A DNA stretch of 64,000 bases, from the NCBI RefSeq assembly GCF_002091635.1, contig NZ_BDAC01000001.1, forward strand, positions 372,001-436,000, written 5' to 3'. The notes under the pieces are model-generated. The model worked only from the letters and a program-made list of their open reading frames with translations. It ran no database searches and was not told the origin of the DNA. Of this stretch, positions 46,444 to 56,051 are shown one piece after another. The stretch's first letter is position 1; every line of letters begins with the position of its first letter. The position numbers and the translations under genes are program-made. The DNA comes from Pseudomonas indica NBRC 103045 (GTDB taxonomy: Bacteria > Pseudomonadota > Gammaproteobacteria > Pseudomonadales > Pseudomonadaceae).

Positions 46444-47274
46444 ATGCTATTGCGCTTCACCAAGATGCACGGCCTCGGCAACGACTTCATGGTCCTCGAT
46501 CTGGTCAGCCAGCACGCGCACATCCAACCCAAGCACGCCAAGCAGTGGGGCGACCGGCACACCGGCATCGGCTTCGATCAATTGCTGATCGTCGAGCCGC
46601 CGACCAACCCGGACGTGGATTTCCGCTACCGCATCTTCAATTCCGACGGTTCGGAAGTGGAGCAATGCGGCAACGGCGCGCGCTGCTTCGCCCGTTTCGT
46701 GCTGGATAAGCGGCTGACCGTCAAGCGACGCGTCCGCGTCGAGACCAAGAGCGGCATCATCGAACTGGACGTGCGCCCGGACGGGCAGATCCGCGTGGAC
46801 ATGGGCGCGCCGCGCCTCGCCCCGGCCCAGATTCCCTTCCAGGCCGAGGCGGAAGCGCTGAGCTATCCGGTCGAGGTCGACGGCCAGCAGGTCGAGCTGG
46901 CCGCGGTCTCCATGGGCAACCCTCACGCCGTGCTGCGCGTCGATAGCGTCGCCAGCGCGCCGGTGCATGAGCTGGGGCCGAAGCTGGAGCATCACCCGCG
47001 CTTCCCGCAGCGCGTCAACGTTGGCTTCCTGCAGGTGGTCGACCGCCAGCATGCCAAGCTGCGCGTCTGGGAACGTGGCGCCGGGGAAACCCAGGCCTGC
47101 GGTACCGGCGCCTGCGCCGCCGCCGTCGCCGCGATCCGCCAGGGCTGGATGGATTCGCCGGTGCAGATCGAACTGCCGGGCGGCCGCCTGTCCATCGAGT
47201 GGGCAGGCCCGGGGCAGCCGGTTATGATGACCGGGCCCGCTGTCCGCGTGTATGAAGGACAGGTTCGTCTATGA
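46444..47274 (+). CDS. dapF: Diaminopimelate epimerase
   Basis: 276 residues from the ATG at 46444. The two catalytic cysteines are in [17 protein letters not shown] (Cys75) and [14 protein letters not shown]. It converts LL- to meso-diaminopimelate for lysine and peptidoglycan. It lies 10 bp after lysA, and the next gene starts 13 bp after its stop. Confidence 0.97.
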   Translation: MLLRFTKMHGLGNDFMVLDLVSQHAHIQPKHAKQWGDRHTGIGFDQLLIVEPPTNPDVDFRYRIFNSDGSEVEQCGNGARCFARFVLDKRLTVKRRVRVETKSGIIELDVRPDGQIRVDMGAPRLAPAQIPFQAEAEALSYPVEVDGQQVELAAVSMGNPHAVLRVDSVASAPVHELGPKLEHHPRFPQRVNVGFLQVVDRQHAKLRVWERGAGETQACGTGACAAAVAAIRQGWMDSPVQIELPGGRLSIEWAGPGQPVMMTGPAVRVYEGQVRL

Positions 47275-47287
47275 CCGGAAACCGCTT

Positions 47288-47989
47288 ATGACCGACCAGC
47301 GCCAGGACCCGCCCGTCACGCTCGACTCCGAGACCGTCGCCGCCTACCTGCGCCTGCACCCGGAGTTCTTCGTCGATCACGAAGAGCTGATCCCGGAACT
47401 GCGCATCCCGCACCTGCCGGGGGAAGCCGTTTCCTTGGTGGAACGCCAGGTCAAGCTGCTGCGCGAGCGCAACATCGAGATGCGCCACCGTCTGTCCCAA
47501 CTGATGGACGTGGCGCGCGACAACGACCGGCTGTTCGACAAGACCCGCCGTCTGGTCCTCGACCTGCTCGATGCGGCCAGCCTCGAGGAAGTCGTCAGCG
47601 CGGTGGACGACAGCCTGCGCCATGAGTTCCAGGTACCCTTCGTCAGCCTGATCCTGTTCAGCGAATCGGCCCTGCCGGTGGGCCGCTGGGTCAGCATCGC
47701 CGAAGCGCACCAGGCGATCGGCGGCCTGCTCACCGGCGGCAAGACCATCTGCGGCGTACTGCGCCCGCATGAGCTGGCGTATCTCTTCGGCGAAGACCAG
47801 GGCCCGCAGGTGGGTTCGGCGGCGGTGGTCGCCCTCACCCACCAAGGACTGCACGGCGTGCTGGCGATCGGCAGCCCCGATCCGCAGCACTACAAGAGTT
47901 CCCTGGGAACCTTGTTCCTCGGCTATGTCGCCGAGGTGCTTTCCCGCGTTCTCCCGCGTTTCGCCACCCCGCTGCGCTCGGTGCGCTAG
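47288..47989 (+). CDS. DUF484 (GAF-like) protein
   Basis: 233 residues from the ATG at 47288; the longer frame starting inside dapF is less likely. N terminus VAAYLRLHPEFFVDHEELIPELRIPH is the DUF484 hallmark. A coiled-coil segment (SLVERQVKLLRERNIEMRHRLSQLM) and a GAF-like domain follow. It is conserved between dapF and xerC in gamma-proteobacteria; its function is not established. A dispersed repeat begins right after the stop. Confidence 0.92.
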   Translation: MTDQRQDPPVTLDSETVAAYLRLHPEFFVDHEELIPELRIPHLPGEAVSLVERQVKLLRERNIEMRHRLSQLMDVARDNDRLFDKTRRLVLDLLDAASLEEVVSAVDDSLRHEFQVPFVSLILFSESALPVGRWVSIAEAHQAIGGLLTGGKTICGVLRPHELAYLFGEDQGPQVGSAAVVALTHQGLHGVLAIGSPDPQHYKSSLGTLFLGYVAEVLSRVLPRFATPLRSVR

Positions 47990-47990
47990 A

Positions 47991-48119
47991 AGCGGCGGCA
48001 AGCTACAGGCTTCAAGCGGCAAGAAAAAGCACAAGCGATGCGCTCCGCTTGAAGCTTGCGGCTTAAAGCTTGAAGCTTGCCTTGCCTTCCATCCGCTTGG
48101 AGCTTGAAGCTTGAAGCTC
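47991..48119. repeat. Dispersed intergenic repeat, copy 2, extending into the xerC start
   Basis: Several CTTGAAGCTTG/CAAGCGGCAAG units in both orientations. It shares an exact 13-mer (GCAAGAAAAAGCA, 48019-48031) with the complement of copy 1. The final units run through the xerC ribosome binding site and start codon. Confidence 0.75.
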
Positions 48120-49016
48120 GCTGCTGACCTTGACGCCTATCTCGAACACTTGCGCCGCGAGCGGCAGGTCTCGTCGCATACGCTGGATGGCTATGCCCGC
48201 GATCTGCGCAAGGTGCTGGAGTTCTGCGAGAGCGAAGGGCTGGGTGAGTGGTCCGGGCTCGATACGCCGCGGCTGCGCCGCTTCGTCGCCAAGCTGCACA
48301 TGCGTGGCCAATCCAGCCGCAGTCTGGCCCGGCTGCTTTCGGCCGTGCGCGGCTTCTATCAGTACCTGGTGCGCGAAGGCCGCTGTCGTCACGACCCGGC
48401 CGCCGGCCTGAGCCCACCCAAGGGCGAGCGCCGCTTGCCCCGCACGCTGGACACCGACCGCGCCCTGCAATTATTGGAAGGTGCCGTGGAGGACGATTTC
48501 ATCGCCCGCCGCGACCAGGCCATGCTGGAGCTGTTCTATTCCTCCGGGCTGCGTCTTTCCGAACTGGTGGGGCTCGACCTGGATGGCCTGGATCTGCCCG
48601 CGGGGCTGGTCCGGGTACGCGGCAAGGGTAACAAGGTGCGTGAGCTGCCGGTGGGCAGCAAAGCACGCGAAGCTCTGGAGGCCTGGCTGCCCTTGCGCGC
48701 CCTCGCCCGTCCGGCCGACGGCGCGGTTTTCGTCAGCCAGCAGGGCCGGCGTCTCGGTCCCCGTGCCGTACAGTTGCGGGTGCGCCAGGCCGGCGTGCGC
48801 GAACTGGGCCAGCACCTGCACCCGCACATGCTCCGACACAGTTTTGCCAGCCATTTGCTGGAATCGTCCCAGGACCTGCGGGCCGTACAGGAGCTGCTTG
48901 GACACGCCGACATTGCTACCACGCAGATTTACACGCATCTGGACTTCCAGCACTTGGCGACGGTGTATGACAGCGCCCATCCCCGGGCCAAACGCAGTAA
49001 GGACAACACCGAATGA
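48111..49016 (+). CDS. xerC: Site-specific tyrosine recombinase XerC
   Basis: 301 residues from a TTG at 48111. An in-frame TGA at 48105 excludes an earlier start, and GGAG at 48099-48102 gives an 8-nt spacing. Tyrosine recombinase catalytic residues: Arg in [13 protein letters not shown], Lys in [25 protein letters not shown] (HxxR), [15 protein letters not shown] (His and the nucleophile Tyr). It resolves chromosome dimers at dif with XerD. Both the SD and the start codon come from the repeat that precedes it. Confidence 0.95.
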   Translation: MKLAADLDAYLEHLRRERQVSSHTLDGYARDLRKVLEFCESEGLGEWSGLDTPRLRRFVAKLHMRGQSSRSLARLLSAVRGFYQYLVREGRCRHDPAAGLSPPKGERRLPRTLDTDRALQLLEGAVEDDFIARRDQAMLELFYSSGLRLSELVGLDLDGLDLPAGLVRVRGKGNKVRELPVGSKAREALEAWLPLRALARPADGAVFVSQQGRRLGPRAVQLRVRQAGVRELGQHLHPHMLRHSFASHLLESSQDLRAVQELLGHADIATTQIYTHLDFQHLATVYDSAHPRAKRSKDNTE

Positions 49017-49705
49017 CGATTCACCTGATCACCTTCGATCTCGACGACACCCTTTGGGACGTCGCGCCGGTGATGAACAACGCCGAGGCGGCGTTGCGCG
49101 AATGGCTCGGCCTGTACGCCCCACGCCTCGGCCCGGTACCGATCGAACACCTGTGGGCGATCCGCGCCCGCCTGCTGGAAAAAGAGCCCGCCTTGAAGCA
49201 TCGACTCAGCGAGCTGCGCCGGCGCATCCTCTTCCATGCCCTCGAAGACGCAGGCTATCCGTATCGGGAGGCCATGGCGCTCGCCGAAGGCGGTTTCCAG
49301 GTCTTTCTCGCCGCACGGCATAAGGTAGAGCTGTTCCCCGAAGTGCACCCGACCCTGGAAGTCCTCGCCAATCGCTACCGCCTCGGCGTGCTCACCAACG
49401 GCAATGCGGACGTCCGCCGCCTGGGACTGGCCGATTATTTCCAGTTCGCTCTCTGCGCCGAGGAGCTGGGTGTGGGCAAGCCCGATCCCCACCCCTTCCG
49501 CGAAGCGCTCAAGCGCGCCGCTGTGGAGGCCGAATATGCCGTCCATATCGGCGACCATCCCAGCGACGACATCCAGGGCGCACAGGCCGCCGGACTCCGG
49601 GCCATCTGGTACAACCCGCAAGGCAAGGCCTGGCCAGCCGAACGCGCACCGGATGCGGAAATCCGCAGCCTGGCGGAATTGCCGGCACTGCTGTCGGGCT
49701 GGTGA
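49013..49705 (+). CDS. HAD-superfamily hydrolase (YigB-like)
   Basis: 230 residues. HAD motif [12 protein letters not shown], motif [13 protein letters not shown], motif III Lys in [10 protein letters not shown] and motif [18 protein letters not shown]. It resembles E. coli YigB (FMN phosphatase), which is also next to xerC. Overlaps xerC by 4 bp (ATGA), so the two are co-translated. Confidence 0.92.
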   Translation: MTIHLITFDLDDTLWDVAPVMNNAEAALREWLGLYAPRLGPVPIEHLWAIRARLLEKEPALKHRLSELRRRILFHALEDAGYPYREAMALAEGGFQVFLAARHKVELFPEVHPTLEVLANRYRLGVLTNGNADVRRLGLADYFQFALCAEELGVGKPDPHPFREALKRAAVEAEYAVHIGDHPSDDIQGAQAAGLRAIWYNPQGKAWPAERAPDAEIRSLAELPALLSGW

Positions 49706-49761
49706 TCGTCACCCGGCCGAACCACCGCCATCCGCTACCGGCGGCATAAACGTCGGGCATG

Positions 49762-49790
49762 AAAAAGCCCGCGTCATGCGCGGGCTCTTT
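49762..49790. terminator. Bidirectional terminator between the HAD gene and sutA
   Basis: AGCCCGCG, a 5-nt loop and CGCGGGCT. On the minus strand the stem is followed by five T (strong for sutA); on the plus strand by a weak CTTT. Confidence 0.75.
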
Positions 49791-49807
49791 CGTCAGCATC
49801 CGGGTGC

Positions 49808-50128
49808 TCAGATAGGCCGGCTACCGTATTTGCTGTCCGGCTTTTTCGGCGGGTCAGCGACTACGTTCGGCTCGACTTCCTGCACTTTGCCGCCACGCGC
49901 GAGGAACTCTTCCATCGCCCGGGCCAGCGCTTCGCGTTCCTTCTGCTTGGCTTCGATACTCGGCAATTCGTCGACCTCGACAGCCGCCTTGGCTTTCTTG
50001 CCAGGCGCGGCTACGCGCTCGTCATCGCTCTCGACCTCGGCATCACCCTCATCCGCGGCGGCCAGTTCCTCGCCGTCCTCCTCGTCAGCCCCTTCCAGCT
50101 CGTCTTGTTCCAGTTCTTCGTCGCTCAT
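49808..50128 (-). CDS. sutA: RNA polymerase-binding survival factor SutA
   Basis: 106 residues from the ATG at 50128 (GAGG before it; four more in-frame codons exist upstream). The N half is extremely acidic (MSDEELEQDELEGADEEDG) and disordered. The centre is helical (SIEAKQKEREALARAMEEFLARGGKVQEVE) and the C tail is PPKKPDSKYGSRPI. This is the SutA architecture, a pseudomonad factor that raises ribosomal and maintenance gene expression in slow growth. A strong terminator follows. Confidence 0.9.
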   Translation of the reverse strand: MSDEELEQDELEGADEEDGEELAAADEGDAEVESDDERVAAPGKKAKAAVEVDELPSIEAKQKEREALARAMEEFLARGGKVQEVEPNVVADPPKKPDSKYGSRPI

Positions 50129-50311
50129 GTTCAACCTCATGACTTGCGAAAAGCAGGTTAGTTATAGCCCAGCCGCGCACGCTACGTGCGCCACCGGAAA
50201 AATTTCAACAACCGTTCCGATCGAGTGGCCGCGACCTTCGGTACTGCTCCGCGGAGCGACGCCACGGTCGCATTCCACCCGATCCAGGGCGCCCCGTGAA
50301 GGGGGTGCCGT

Positions 50312-50734
50312 TCAAAAATCGCCATGCAGGGTCGCCAGGACCCGGCGGGCGCCGCCGTGATCGCGGTGCTCCCCCAGGTAGATACCCTGCCAGGTCCCCA
50401 TCGCCAGACGCCCCTCGCTCACCGGCAGGCTCACCTGACAGCCGAGCAGGCTCGCCTTGAAGTGCGCCGGCAGGTCGTCCGGACCCTCGTAATCGTGTTC
50501 GTAGCCTTCCGCGCCCTGGGGCACCAGACGGTTGAAGAACCGCTCGAAGTCCCGCCGCACCGCAGCGTCGGCATTCTCGTTGATGGTCAAGGATGCCGAT
50601 GTGTGCTGCAGCCAGAGATGTAACAGACCTGCCTTGCAACGAGACAGTTCCGGCAATGCCGCCACCAGCTCATCGGTGATCAGATGAAAACCTCGAGGGC
50701 GCGCACGCAGGGTAATCAGGCTCTGCTGCCACAT
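50312..50734 (-). CDS. YjbQ-family protein (UPF0047)
   Basis: 140 residues from the ATG at 50734; the frame is open further upstream. The family signature [20 protein letters not shown] and the late [17 protein letters not shown] are present, with conserved His residues. Some homologues have weak thiamine-phosphate synthase activity; the true role is unclear. It sits between sutA and amtB as in other Pseudomonas. Confidence 0.92.
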   Translation of the reverse strand: MWQQSLITLRARPRGFHLITDELVAALPELSRCKAGLLHLWLQHTSASLTINENADAAVRRDFERFFNRLVPQGAEGYEHDYEGPDDLPAHFKASLLGCQVSLPVSEGRLAMGTWQGIYLGEHRDHGGARRVLATLHGDF

Positions 50735-50782
50735 GTTCGGATCTCCCGCACAGGTCTGGCGCGGCATTCTAGCGCGGCCCCG

Positions 50783-50812
50783 AAAAAAACAAAGGGCGCC
50801 GTAGCGCCCTTT
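50783..50812 (-). terminator. Rho-independent terminator of the glnK-amtB operon
   Basis: On the minus strand, AAAGGGCGC, loop TACG and GCGCCCTTT followed by G and a seven-T run. It starts 17 nt after the second amtB stop. Confidence 0.9.
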
Positions 50813-50828
50813 GAACGTTATCGCGGAA

Positions 50829-52079
50829 TCACTGCTTGGTGAATTCCGGATAGGCTTCCATGCCGCATTCGGCGATATCCACGCCTTCGTATTCTTCTTC
50901 CTCGCTGACACGCAAGCCGACGACCAGTTTGAGAATGCCCCAGACGATCAGGCTGGCTACGAACACCCAGGCGAAGATGCAGCCGATCCCCAGCAACTGG
51001 GCACCGATGCTCGCATCGGCGTTGGTCAGGCAGACGGCCAGCAGGCCCCAGATGCCAACCACGCCGTGAACCGAGATGGCACCGACCGGATCGTCGATCT
51101 TCAGCTTGTCCAAACCCAGGATGCTGAACACCACCAGCACGCCACCGACGCCACCGATCAGGGTGGCCTGGATGGCGCTCGGGGTCAGCGGCTCGGCGGT
51201 GATCGCCACCAGGCCGGCCAGGGCGCCGTTGAGGGCCATGGTCAGGTCGGCCTTGCCGAACAGAATGCGGGCAACGATCAGCGCGGCGATCAGGCCACCG
51301 GCAGCGGCCATGTTGGTGTTGACGAACACGTTCGCCACGGCACTGGCGTCTTCGATGGTGCTGGTCTTGAGCTGCGAACCGCCGTTGAAGCCGAACCAGC
51401 CCATCCACAGGATGAAGGTGCCAAGGGTGGCCAGCGGCAGGTTGGCGCCGGGAATCGCGTTGACCTGACCGTTCGCGCCGTACTTGCCCTTGCGCGGGCC
51501 GAGCAGCAGGACACCGGCCAGGGCCGCGGCGGCACCGGTCATGTGCACCACGCCGGAACCGGCGTAGTCGAGGAAGCCGGCAGCGTTGAGGAAGCCCGAC
51601 CCCCACTTCCAGTAGCCTTCCACCGGGTAGATGAAGCCGGTCATCACCACCGCGAAGGCGAGGAAGGTCCAGAGCTTCATGCGCTCGGCGACGGCGCCGG
51701 AAACGATCGACATGGCGGTGGCAACGAACACCACTTGGAAGAAGAAGTCGGCACGCGCGGAGTAATACGGCGCGTCTTCGCCACCGGCCGCGACCACGTC
51801 GACGGCATGCTCGTCACCGAGCAGGAAACCGATGCTGGGGAGGATGCCGCCTTCCGGGCTGGAGTACATGATGTGGTAGCCGATCAGCATGTACATCACG
51901 CAGGCGACGGCATACAGCGCCACGTTCTTGGTGAGGATCTCGGTGGTGTTCTTGGCCCGCACCAGGCCGGCTTCGAGCATGGCGAACCCCGCCGCCATCC
52001 ACATCACCAACGCGCCGCAAACCAGAAAGTAGAAGGTATCCAATGCGTACTGCAAAGGAATCAAAGCGGTGTTTTCCAT
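50829..52079 (-). CDS. Ammonium transporter, second copy
   Basis: 416 residues, Amt family, about eleven membrane spans, no cleaved signal peptide. Amt landmarks: [35 protein letters not shown] (second pore His), [15 protein letters not shown] (first pore His) and the C-terminal [15 protein letters not shown] tail, which in the family contacts GlnK. It diverges clearly from the first Amt, so this is not a recent duplication. glnK-amtB-amtB arrangements are known in P. stutzeri-type species. It lies 77 bp after the first amtB. Confidence 0.93.
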   Translation of the reverse strand: MENTALIPLQYALDTFYFLVCGALVMWMAAGFAMLEAGLVRAKNTTEILTKNVALYAVACVMYMLIGYHIMYSSPEGGILPSIGFLLGDEHAVDVVAAGGEDAPYYSARADFFFQVVFVATAMSIVSGAVAERMKLWTFLAFAVVMTGFIYPVEGYWKWGSGFLNAAGFLDYAGSGVVHMTGAAAALAGVLLLGPRKGKYGANGQVNAIPGANLPLATLGTFILWMGWFGFNGGSQLKTSTIEDASAVANVFVNTNMAAAGGLIAALIVARILFGKADLTMALNGALAGLVAITAEPLTPSAIQATLIGGVGGVLVVFSILGLDKLKIDDPVGAISVHGVVGIWGLLAVCLTNADASIGAQLLGIGCIFAWVFVASLIVWGILKLVVGLRVSEEEEYEGVDIAECGMEAYPEFTKQ

Positions 52080-52156
52080 GGTTTACCCCTTGCCCTGGCG
52101 CTTGCGGCGCCGTGCGGTTGAGGCGCCCGGGTTGGCTCCGGGCGCGCTTCGTGTAC

Positions 52157-53470
52157 TTATAGGTTGTATCCGCGCTCGTTGTGCAGGGAGAGATCGAGGC
52201 CGACGGTCTCTTCCTCTTCGCTGACACGCAAGCCCATCACGAGGTCAATCACTTTCAGGATCACGAAGGTCACCACAGCGGTGTAGATGACCGTGAACAG
52301 CACGCCTTCGATCTGCACCCAGAGCTGCCCGGCGATGCTTTCCACCTCACCGAAACCGCCTAGCGACGGAGCGGCGAACGCACCGGTCAGGATCGCACCG
52401 ACAATGCCGCCGACGGCGTGCACGCCGAAGACGTCCAGCGAGTCGTCGTAGCCCAGCTTGCGTTTCAGGCTGGTGGCGCAGAAGAAGCAGATGACACCGG
52501 CGGCCAGGCCGATCACCAGCGCCCCCATCGGGCCGGCAGTGCCGGAAGCCGGGGTGATGGCCACCAGGCCGGCGACAGCACCGGAGGCGATGCCCAGGAC
52601 GCTGGGTTTGCGGTGGGTGATCCACTCGGCGAACATCCAGGCCAGGGCCGCAGTAGCGGTGGCGATCTGGGTGACCAGCATGGCCATGCCGGCGGTTCCG
52701 TTGGCGGCCACGGCGGAGCCCGCGTTGAAGCCGAACCAGCCGACCCAGAGCATGCTGGCGCCGATCAGGGTGTAGCCGAGGTTGTGCGGCGCCATGGCGG
52801 TGGTCGGATACCCCTTGCGCTTGCCCAGCACCAGGCAGGCCACCAGGCCGGCGATACCGGCGTTGATGTGCACCACGGTGCCGCCGGCGAAGTCGAGCAC
52901 GCCCCAGTCCCACATCAGTGCGCCGTCACCGCTCCAGACCATGTGGGCGATGGGTGCATAGACCACGGTGAACCAGACCGCCATGAAGATCAGCATGGCG
53001 GAGAACTTCATGCGCTCGGCGAAAGCACCGACGATCAGGGCGGGCGTGATGATGGCGAAGGTCATCTGGAAGGTGATGAACACGCTTTCCGGGATGCTGG
53101 CCACCAGACTCTCGGTACCCAGACCGGCAAGGAAGGCTTTCGACAGGCCGCCGATGAAGGAATTGAGATTGGTGACGCCCTGCTCCATGCCTGTAGTGTC
53201 GAACGCCAGACTGTAGCCGTAGATCACCCATAGGACACTGATCAGCCCGGTGATGGCGAAGCACTGCATGAGCACCGAGAGGACATTCTTGGAACGCACC
53301 ATACCGGCGTAGAACAATGCCAGGCCGGGGATGGTCATGAACAGCACCAACGCAGTCGCGACCAGCATCCAGGCCGTGTCGCCACTGTTCAAGGTCGGTT
53401 CCTCGGCCAGGGCAAGGCCCGGTACGAGGGACAAAAGGGCTCCTAGCCCTGCGATTTTTCGCAGAGTCAT
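52157..53470 (-). CDS. amtB: Ammonium transporter AmtB
   Basis: 437 residues with a cleavable signal peptide (LGALLSLVPGLALA) as in E. coli AmtB. The pore histidines are in GGTVVHINAGIAGLV and DVFGVHAVGGIVG. The Amt signature DFAGGTVVHINAG is intact, and the C tail reads ETVGLDLSLHNERGYNL, the GlnK-docking region. It conducts ammonium/ammonia across the inner membrane and is blocked by non-uridylylated GlnK. It follows glnK by 32 bp. Confidence 0.95.
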   Translation of the reverse strand: MTLRKIAGLGALLSLVPGLALAEEPTLNSGDTAWMLVATALVLFMTIPGLALFYAGMVRSKNVLSVLMQCFAITGLISVLWVIYGYSLAFDTTGMEQGVTNLNSFIGGLSKAFLAGLGTESLVASIPESVFITFQMTFAIITPALIVGAFAERMKFSAMLIFMAVWFTVVYAPIAHMVWSGDGALMWDWGVLDFAGGTVVHINAGIAGLVACLVLGKRKGYPTTAMAPHNLGYTLIGASMLWVGWFGFNAGSAVAANGTAGMAMLVTQIATATAALAWMFAEWITHRKPSVLGIASGAVAGLVAITPASGTAGPMGALVIGLAAGVICFFCATSLKRKLGYDDSLDVFGVHAVGGIVGAILTGAFAAPSLGGFGEVESIAGQLWVQIEGVLFTVIYTAVVTFVILKVIDLVMGLRVSEEEETVGLDLSLHNERGYNL

Positions 53471-53502
53471 GGTTTACTCCTGGGGCGTGGGGTTCGGAGG
53501 CT

Positions 53503-53955
<453 letters not shown>

Positions 53956-53998
53956 TCAACCATCGCTTCCAGCGAAGCTTCCTCCCCCGCTTCGCCAG

Positions 53999-54021
53999 TG
54001 CACCGGAACTGCATCGGTGCA
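53999..54021. repeat. Inverted repeat TGCACCG-N9-CGGTGCA in the glnK leader
   Basis: Perfect 7-bp arms. They resemble NtrC half-sites, but the spacing is 6 bp longer than in the NtrC consensus, and the site lies downstream of the sigma-54 candidate. Confidence 0.35.
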
Positions 54022-54039
54022 TGCGTCACCGGGGCCCAA

Positions 54040-54054
54040 GCAGAATTCTTGCCA
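54040..54054 (-). promoter_or_regulatory. Sigma-54 (-24/-12) promoter candidate for glnK
   Basis: On the minus strand, TGGCAAGAATTCTGC has the GG-N10-GC frame and near-consensus TGGCA. Transcription would begin near 54028, leaving a leader of about 187 nt. NtrC control of glnK-amtB is the rule in the family. Confidence 0.5.
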
Positions 54055-54247
54055 GATGGGACAACCGTTTGATTTTCAAGCGATTGCCGCCTGAGACCCG
54101 CGTCACATCTGGCTTTGCGCCGCACACAACGCACAACAACAGTGCAGACCACCAACCACCACTGCTCGAAAACTGTGCACACCCGCCACTGAAAATCACT
54201 ATAGCCACTGCGTGATACACTGCCGCCTTTATCCACGGAACTATGCC

Positions 54248-54520
54248 ATGCTGCCGCCCAAAGCCTTGCTCGATGCCCTCGGCACCCATGCTTCGCGCCT
54301 GTTCAACGGCGATGCGCCGCTGCCGCGCCAGGAATTCGAAACCCAGTTCAAGGCCTTGTTGCAGAGCGCTTTCAGCAAGCTCGACCTGGTCAGCCGGGAA
54401 GAATTCGACAGCCAGATGGCCGTGCTCGCGCGGACCCGCTCCCGCCTGGAAACGCTCGAAGCCAAGGTCGCCGAACTGGAAGTAAGACTCACCCAGGAAA
54501 CCACGCCGCCCACCGAGTGA
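54248..54520 (+). CDS. ubiK: UbiK/BMFP accessory factor (YqiC family)
   Basis: 90 residues from the ATG at 54248. MLPPKALLDALGTHASRLF is an amphipathic membrane-binding start. The C-terminal coiled coil is SREEFDSQMAVLARTRSRLETLEAKVAELEVRL, which trimerises in the family. It helps ubiquinone biosynthesis under aerobic conditions. It is divergent from glnK and sits 36 bp before comM. Confidence 0.9.
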   Translation: MLPPKALLDALGTHASRLFNGDAPLPRQEFETQFKALLQSAFSKLDLVSREEFDSQMAVLARTRSRLETLEAKVAELEVRLTQETTPPTE

Positions 54521-54556
54521 TGCACCTCCGGGCGGCATGCGATCAAGGAGCGATGC

Positions 54557-56050
54557 ATGTCCCTGGCTATCGTCCATAGCCGCGCCCAGGTCGGTGTCGA
54601 AGCACCGGCCGTCACCGTCGAAGCCCACCTGGCCAACGGCCTGCCCTCCCTGGCCCTGGTCGGCCTTCCGGAAACCGCTGTCAAGGAAAGCAAGGACCGC
54701 GTTCGCAGCGCCATCCTCACCTCCGGCTTCGAATTTCCGCCGCGTCGAATCACATTGAATCTCGCGCCAGCCGACCTTCCCAAGGACGGTGGACGCTTCG
54801 ACCTGGCCATCGCCCTGGGCATTCTTGCCGCCAGCGGCCAGTTGCCGCCCGATAGCCTGGACCGCGTCGAATGCCTGGGCGAGCTGGCGCTCTCCGGTGC
54901 CCTGCGCCCCGTCCAGGGCGTCCTCCCCGCTGCACTCGCCGCCCGCGACGCCGGACGCACCCTGGTGGTGCCGCGGGCCAATGCCGAGGAAGCCTGCCTC
55001 GCCAGCGGCCTGACGGTGATCGCCGCCGACCACCTGCTGGAGCTGGCCGCGCATTTCAACGGCCATACGTGCTTGTCGCCCTACCAGGCACAAGGTCTGC
55101 TGCGGCAAACCCGCCCTTACCCGGACCTCGCCGAGGTCCAGGGACAGAGCGCCGCCAAGCGCGCCCTGCTGGTGGCTGCGGCGGGATCGCACAATCTGCT
55201 GTTCAGCGGCCCGCCCGGCACCGGCAAGACCTTGCTGGCCAGCCGACTGCCCGGCCTGCTGCCACCATTGGATGAGCGTGAGGCGCTGGAAGTCGCCGCC
55301 ATCCATTCGGTGGCCAGCCACACGCCGCTGGACGCCTGGCCACAGCGCCCGTTCCGCCAGCCTCACCATAGCGCATCGGGCCCGGCCCTGGTGGGAGGAG
55401 GCAGTCGCCCGCGTCCCGGCGAGATCACATTGGCGCATCAGGGCGTGCTTTTTTTAGATGAGCTTCCCGAGTTCGACAGGAAGGTCCTGGAAGTCCTGCG
55501 CGAGCCCATGGAAAGCGGCGAAATCGTGATCGCCCGCGCCCACGACAAAGTCCGCTTCCCGGCCCGCTTCCAGTTGGTCGCGGCGATGAATCCCTGCCCT
55601 TGCGGCTACCTGGGCGACCCCAGCGGACGCTGCCGCTGCTCGCCAGACCAGATCCAGCGCTACCGCGCCAAGCTCTCCGGGCCGCTGCTCGACCGCATCG
55701 ACCTGCACGTGACGGTCGCCCGCGAAGCCACGGTGCTGAATGCCCGCACTATCGACGGCCCGGACAGTGCCGGCGCCGCCCGCGAGGTGGCCCGGGCGCG
55801 GGAGCGCCAGTTGAGTCGCCAGGGCCGTGCCAACGCCTTCCTCGACCTGCCCGGCCTGCGCCAGCACTGTGCCCTCGACGAAGACGACCAGCGCTGGCTG
55901 GAAACCGCCTGCGAGCGTCTCGGCCTGTCCCTGCGCGCCGCTCACCGCATCCTCAAGGTGGCGCGCACCCTTGCCGATCTGGAGCAGGCCGAACGGATCG
56001 GCCGGCAGCATCTGGCCGAAGCGCTGCAATACCGCACCAACCTCGGCTGA
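54557..56050 (+). CDS. comM: ComM/YifB magnesium-chelatase-like AAA+ ATPase
   Basis: 497 residues. The N-terminal Lon-like fold (GLPSLALVGLPETAVKESKDRVRSAI) precedes an AAA+ core with Walker A GPPGTGKTLLASRLPGLLP, Walker B GVLFLDELPEF and a CPCGYLGDPSGRCRC zinc-like insert. C-terminal GLSLRAAHRILKVARTLADLE completes the family. ComM is a branch-migration helicase that helps integrate DNA during natural transformation. Its stop is 1 bp from that of the convergent lactonase. Confidence 0.95.
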   Translation: MSLAIVHSRAQVGVEAPAVTVEAHLANGLPSLALVGLPETAVKESKDRVRSAILTSGFEFPPRRITLNLAPADLPKDGGRFDLAIALGILAASGQLPPDSLDRVECLGELALSGALRPVQGVLPAALAARDAGRTLVVPRANAEEACLASGLTVIAADHLLELAAHFNGHTCLSPYQAQGLLRQTRPYPDLAEVQGQSAAKRALLVAAAGSHNLLFSGPPGTGKTLLASRLPGLLPPLDEREALEVAAIHSVASHTPLDAWPQRPFRQPHHSASGPALVGGGSRPRPGEITLAHQGVLFLDELPEFDRKVLEVLREPMESGEIVIARAHDKVRFPARFQLVAAMNPCPCGYLGDPSGRCRCSPDQIQRYRAKLSGPLLDRIDLHVTVAREATVLNARTIDGPDSAGAAREVARARERQLSRQGRANAFLDLPGLRQHCALDEDDQRWLETACERLGLSLRAAHRILKVARTLADLEQAERIGRQHLAEALQYRTNLG

Positions 56051-56051
56051 C

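Noticed and set aside
45012-46568. 518-codon open frame on the minus strand over lysA
   Set aside because: Shadow of lysA; the sense frame carries all catalytic motifs, while the antisense product is a low-complexity Gly/Ala/Asp/His-rich sequence.
47991-48119. Possible CRISPR array
   Set aside because: The repeated units are short, irregular, in both orientations and without uniform spacers; they match a dispersed intergenic repeat.
50141-50311. Intrinsic terminator or small gene between sutA and yjbQ
   Set aside because: There is an imperfect GGCACCCC/GGGGCGCC stem without a T-run, and no small frame with a ribosome binding site.
53999-54021. NtrC binding site
   Set aside because: The half-sites TGCACC/GGTGCA are separated by 11 bp instead of 5, and the site lies downstream of the candidate sigma-54 promoter; kept only as an inverted repeat.
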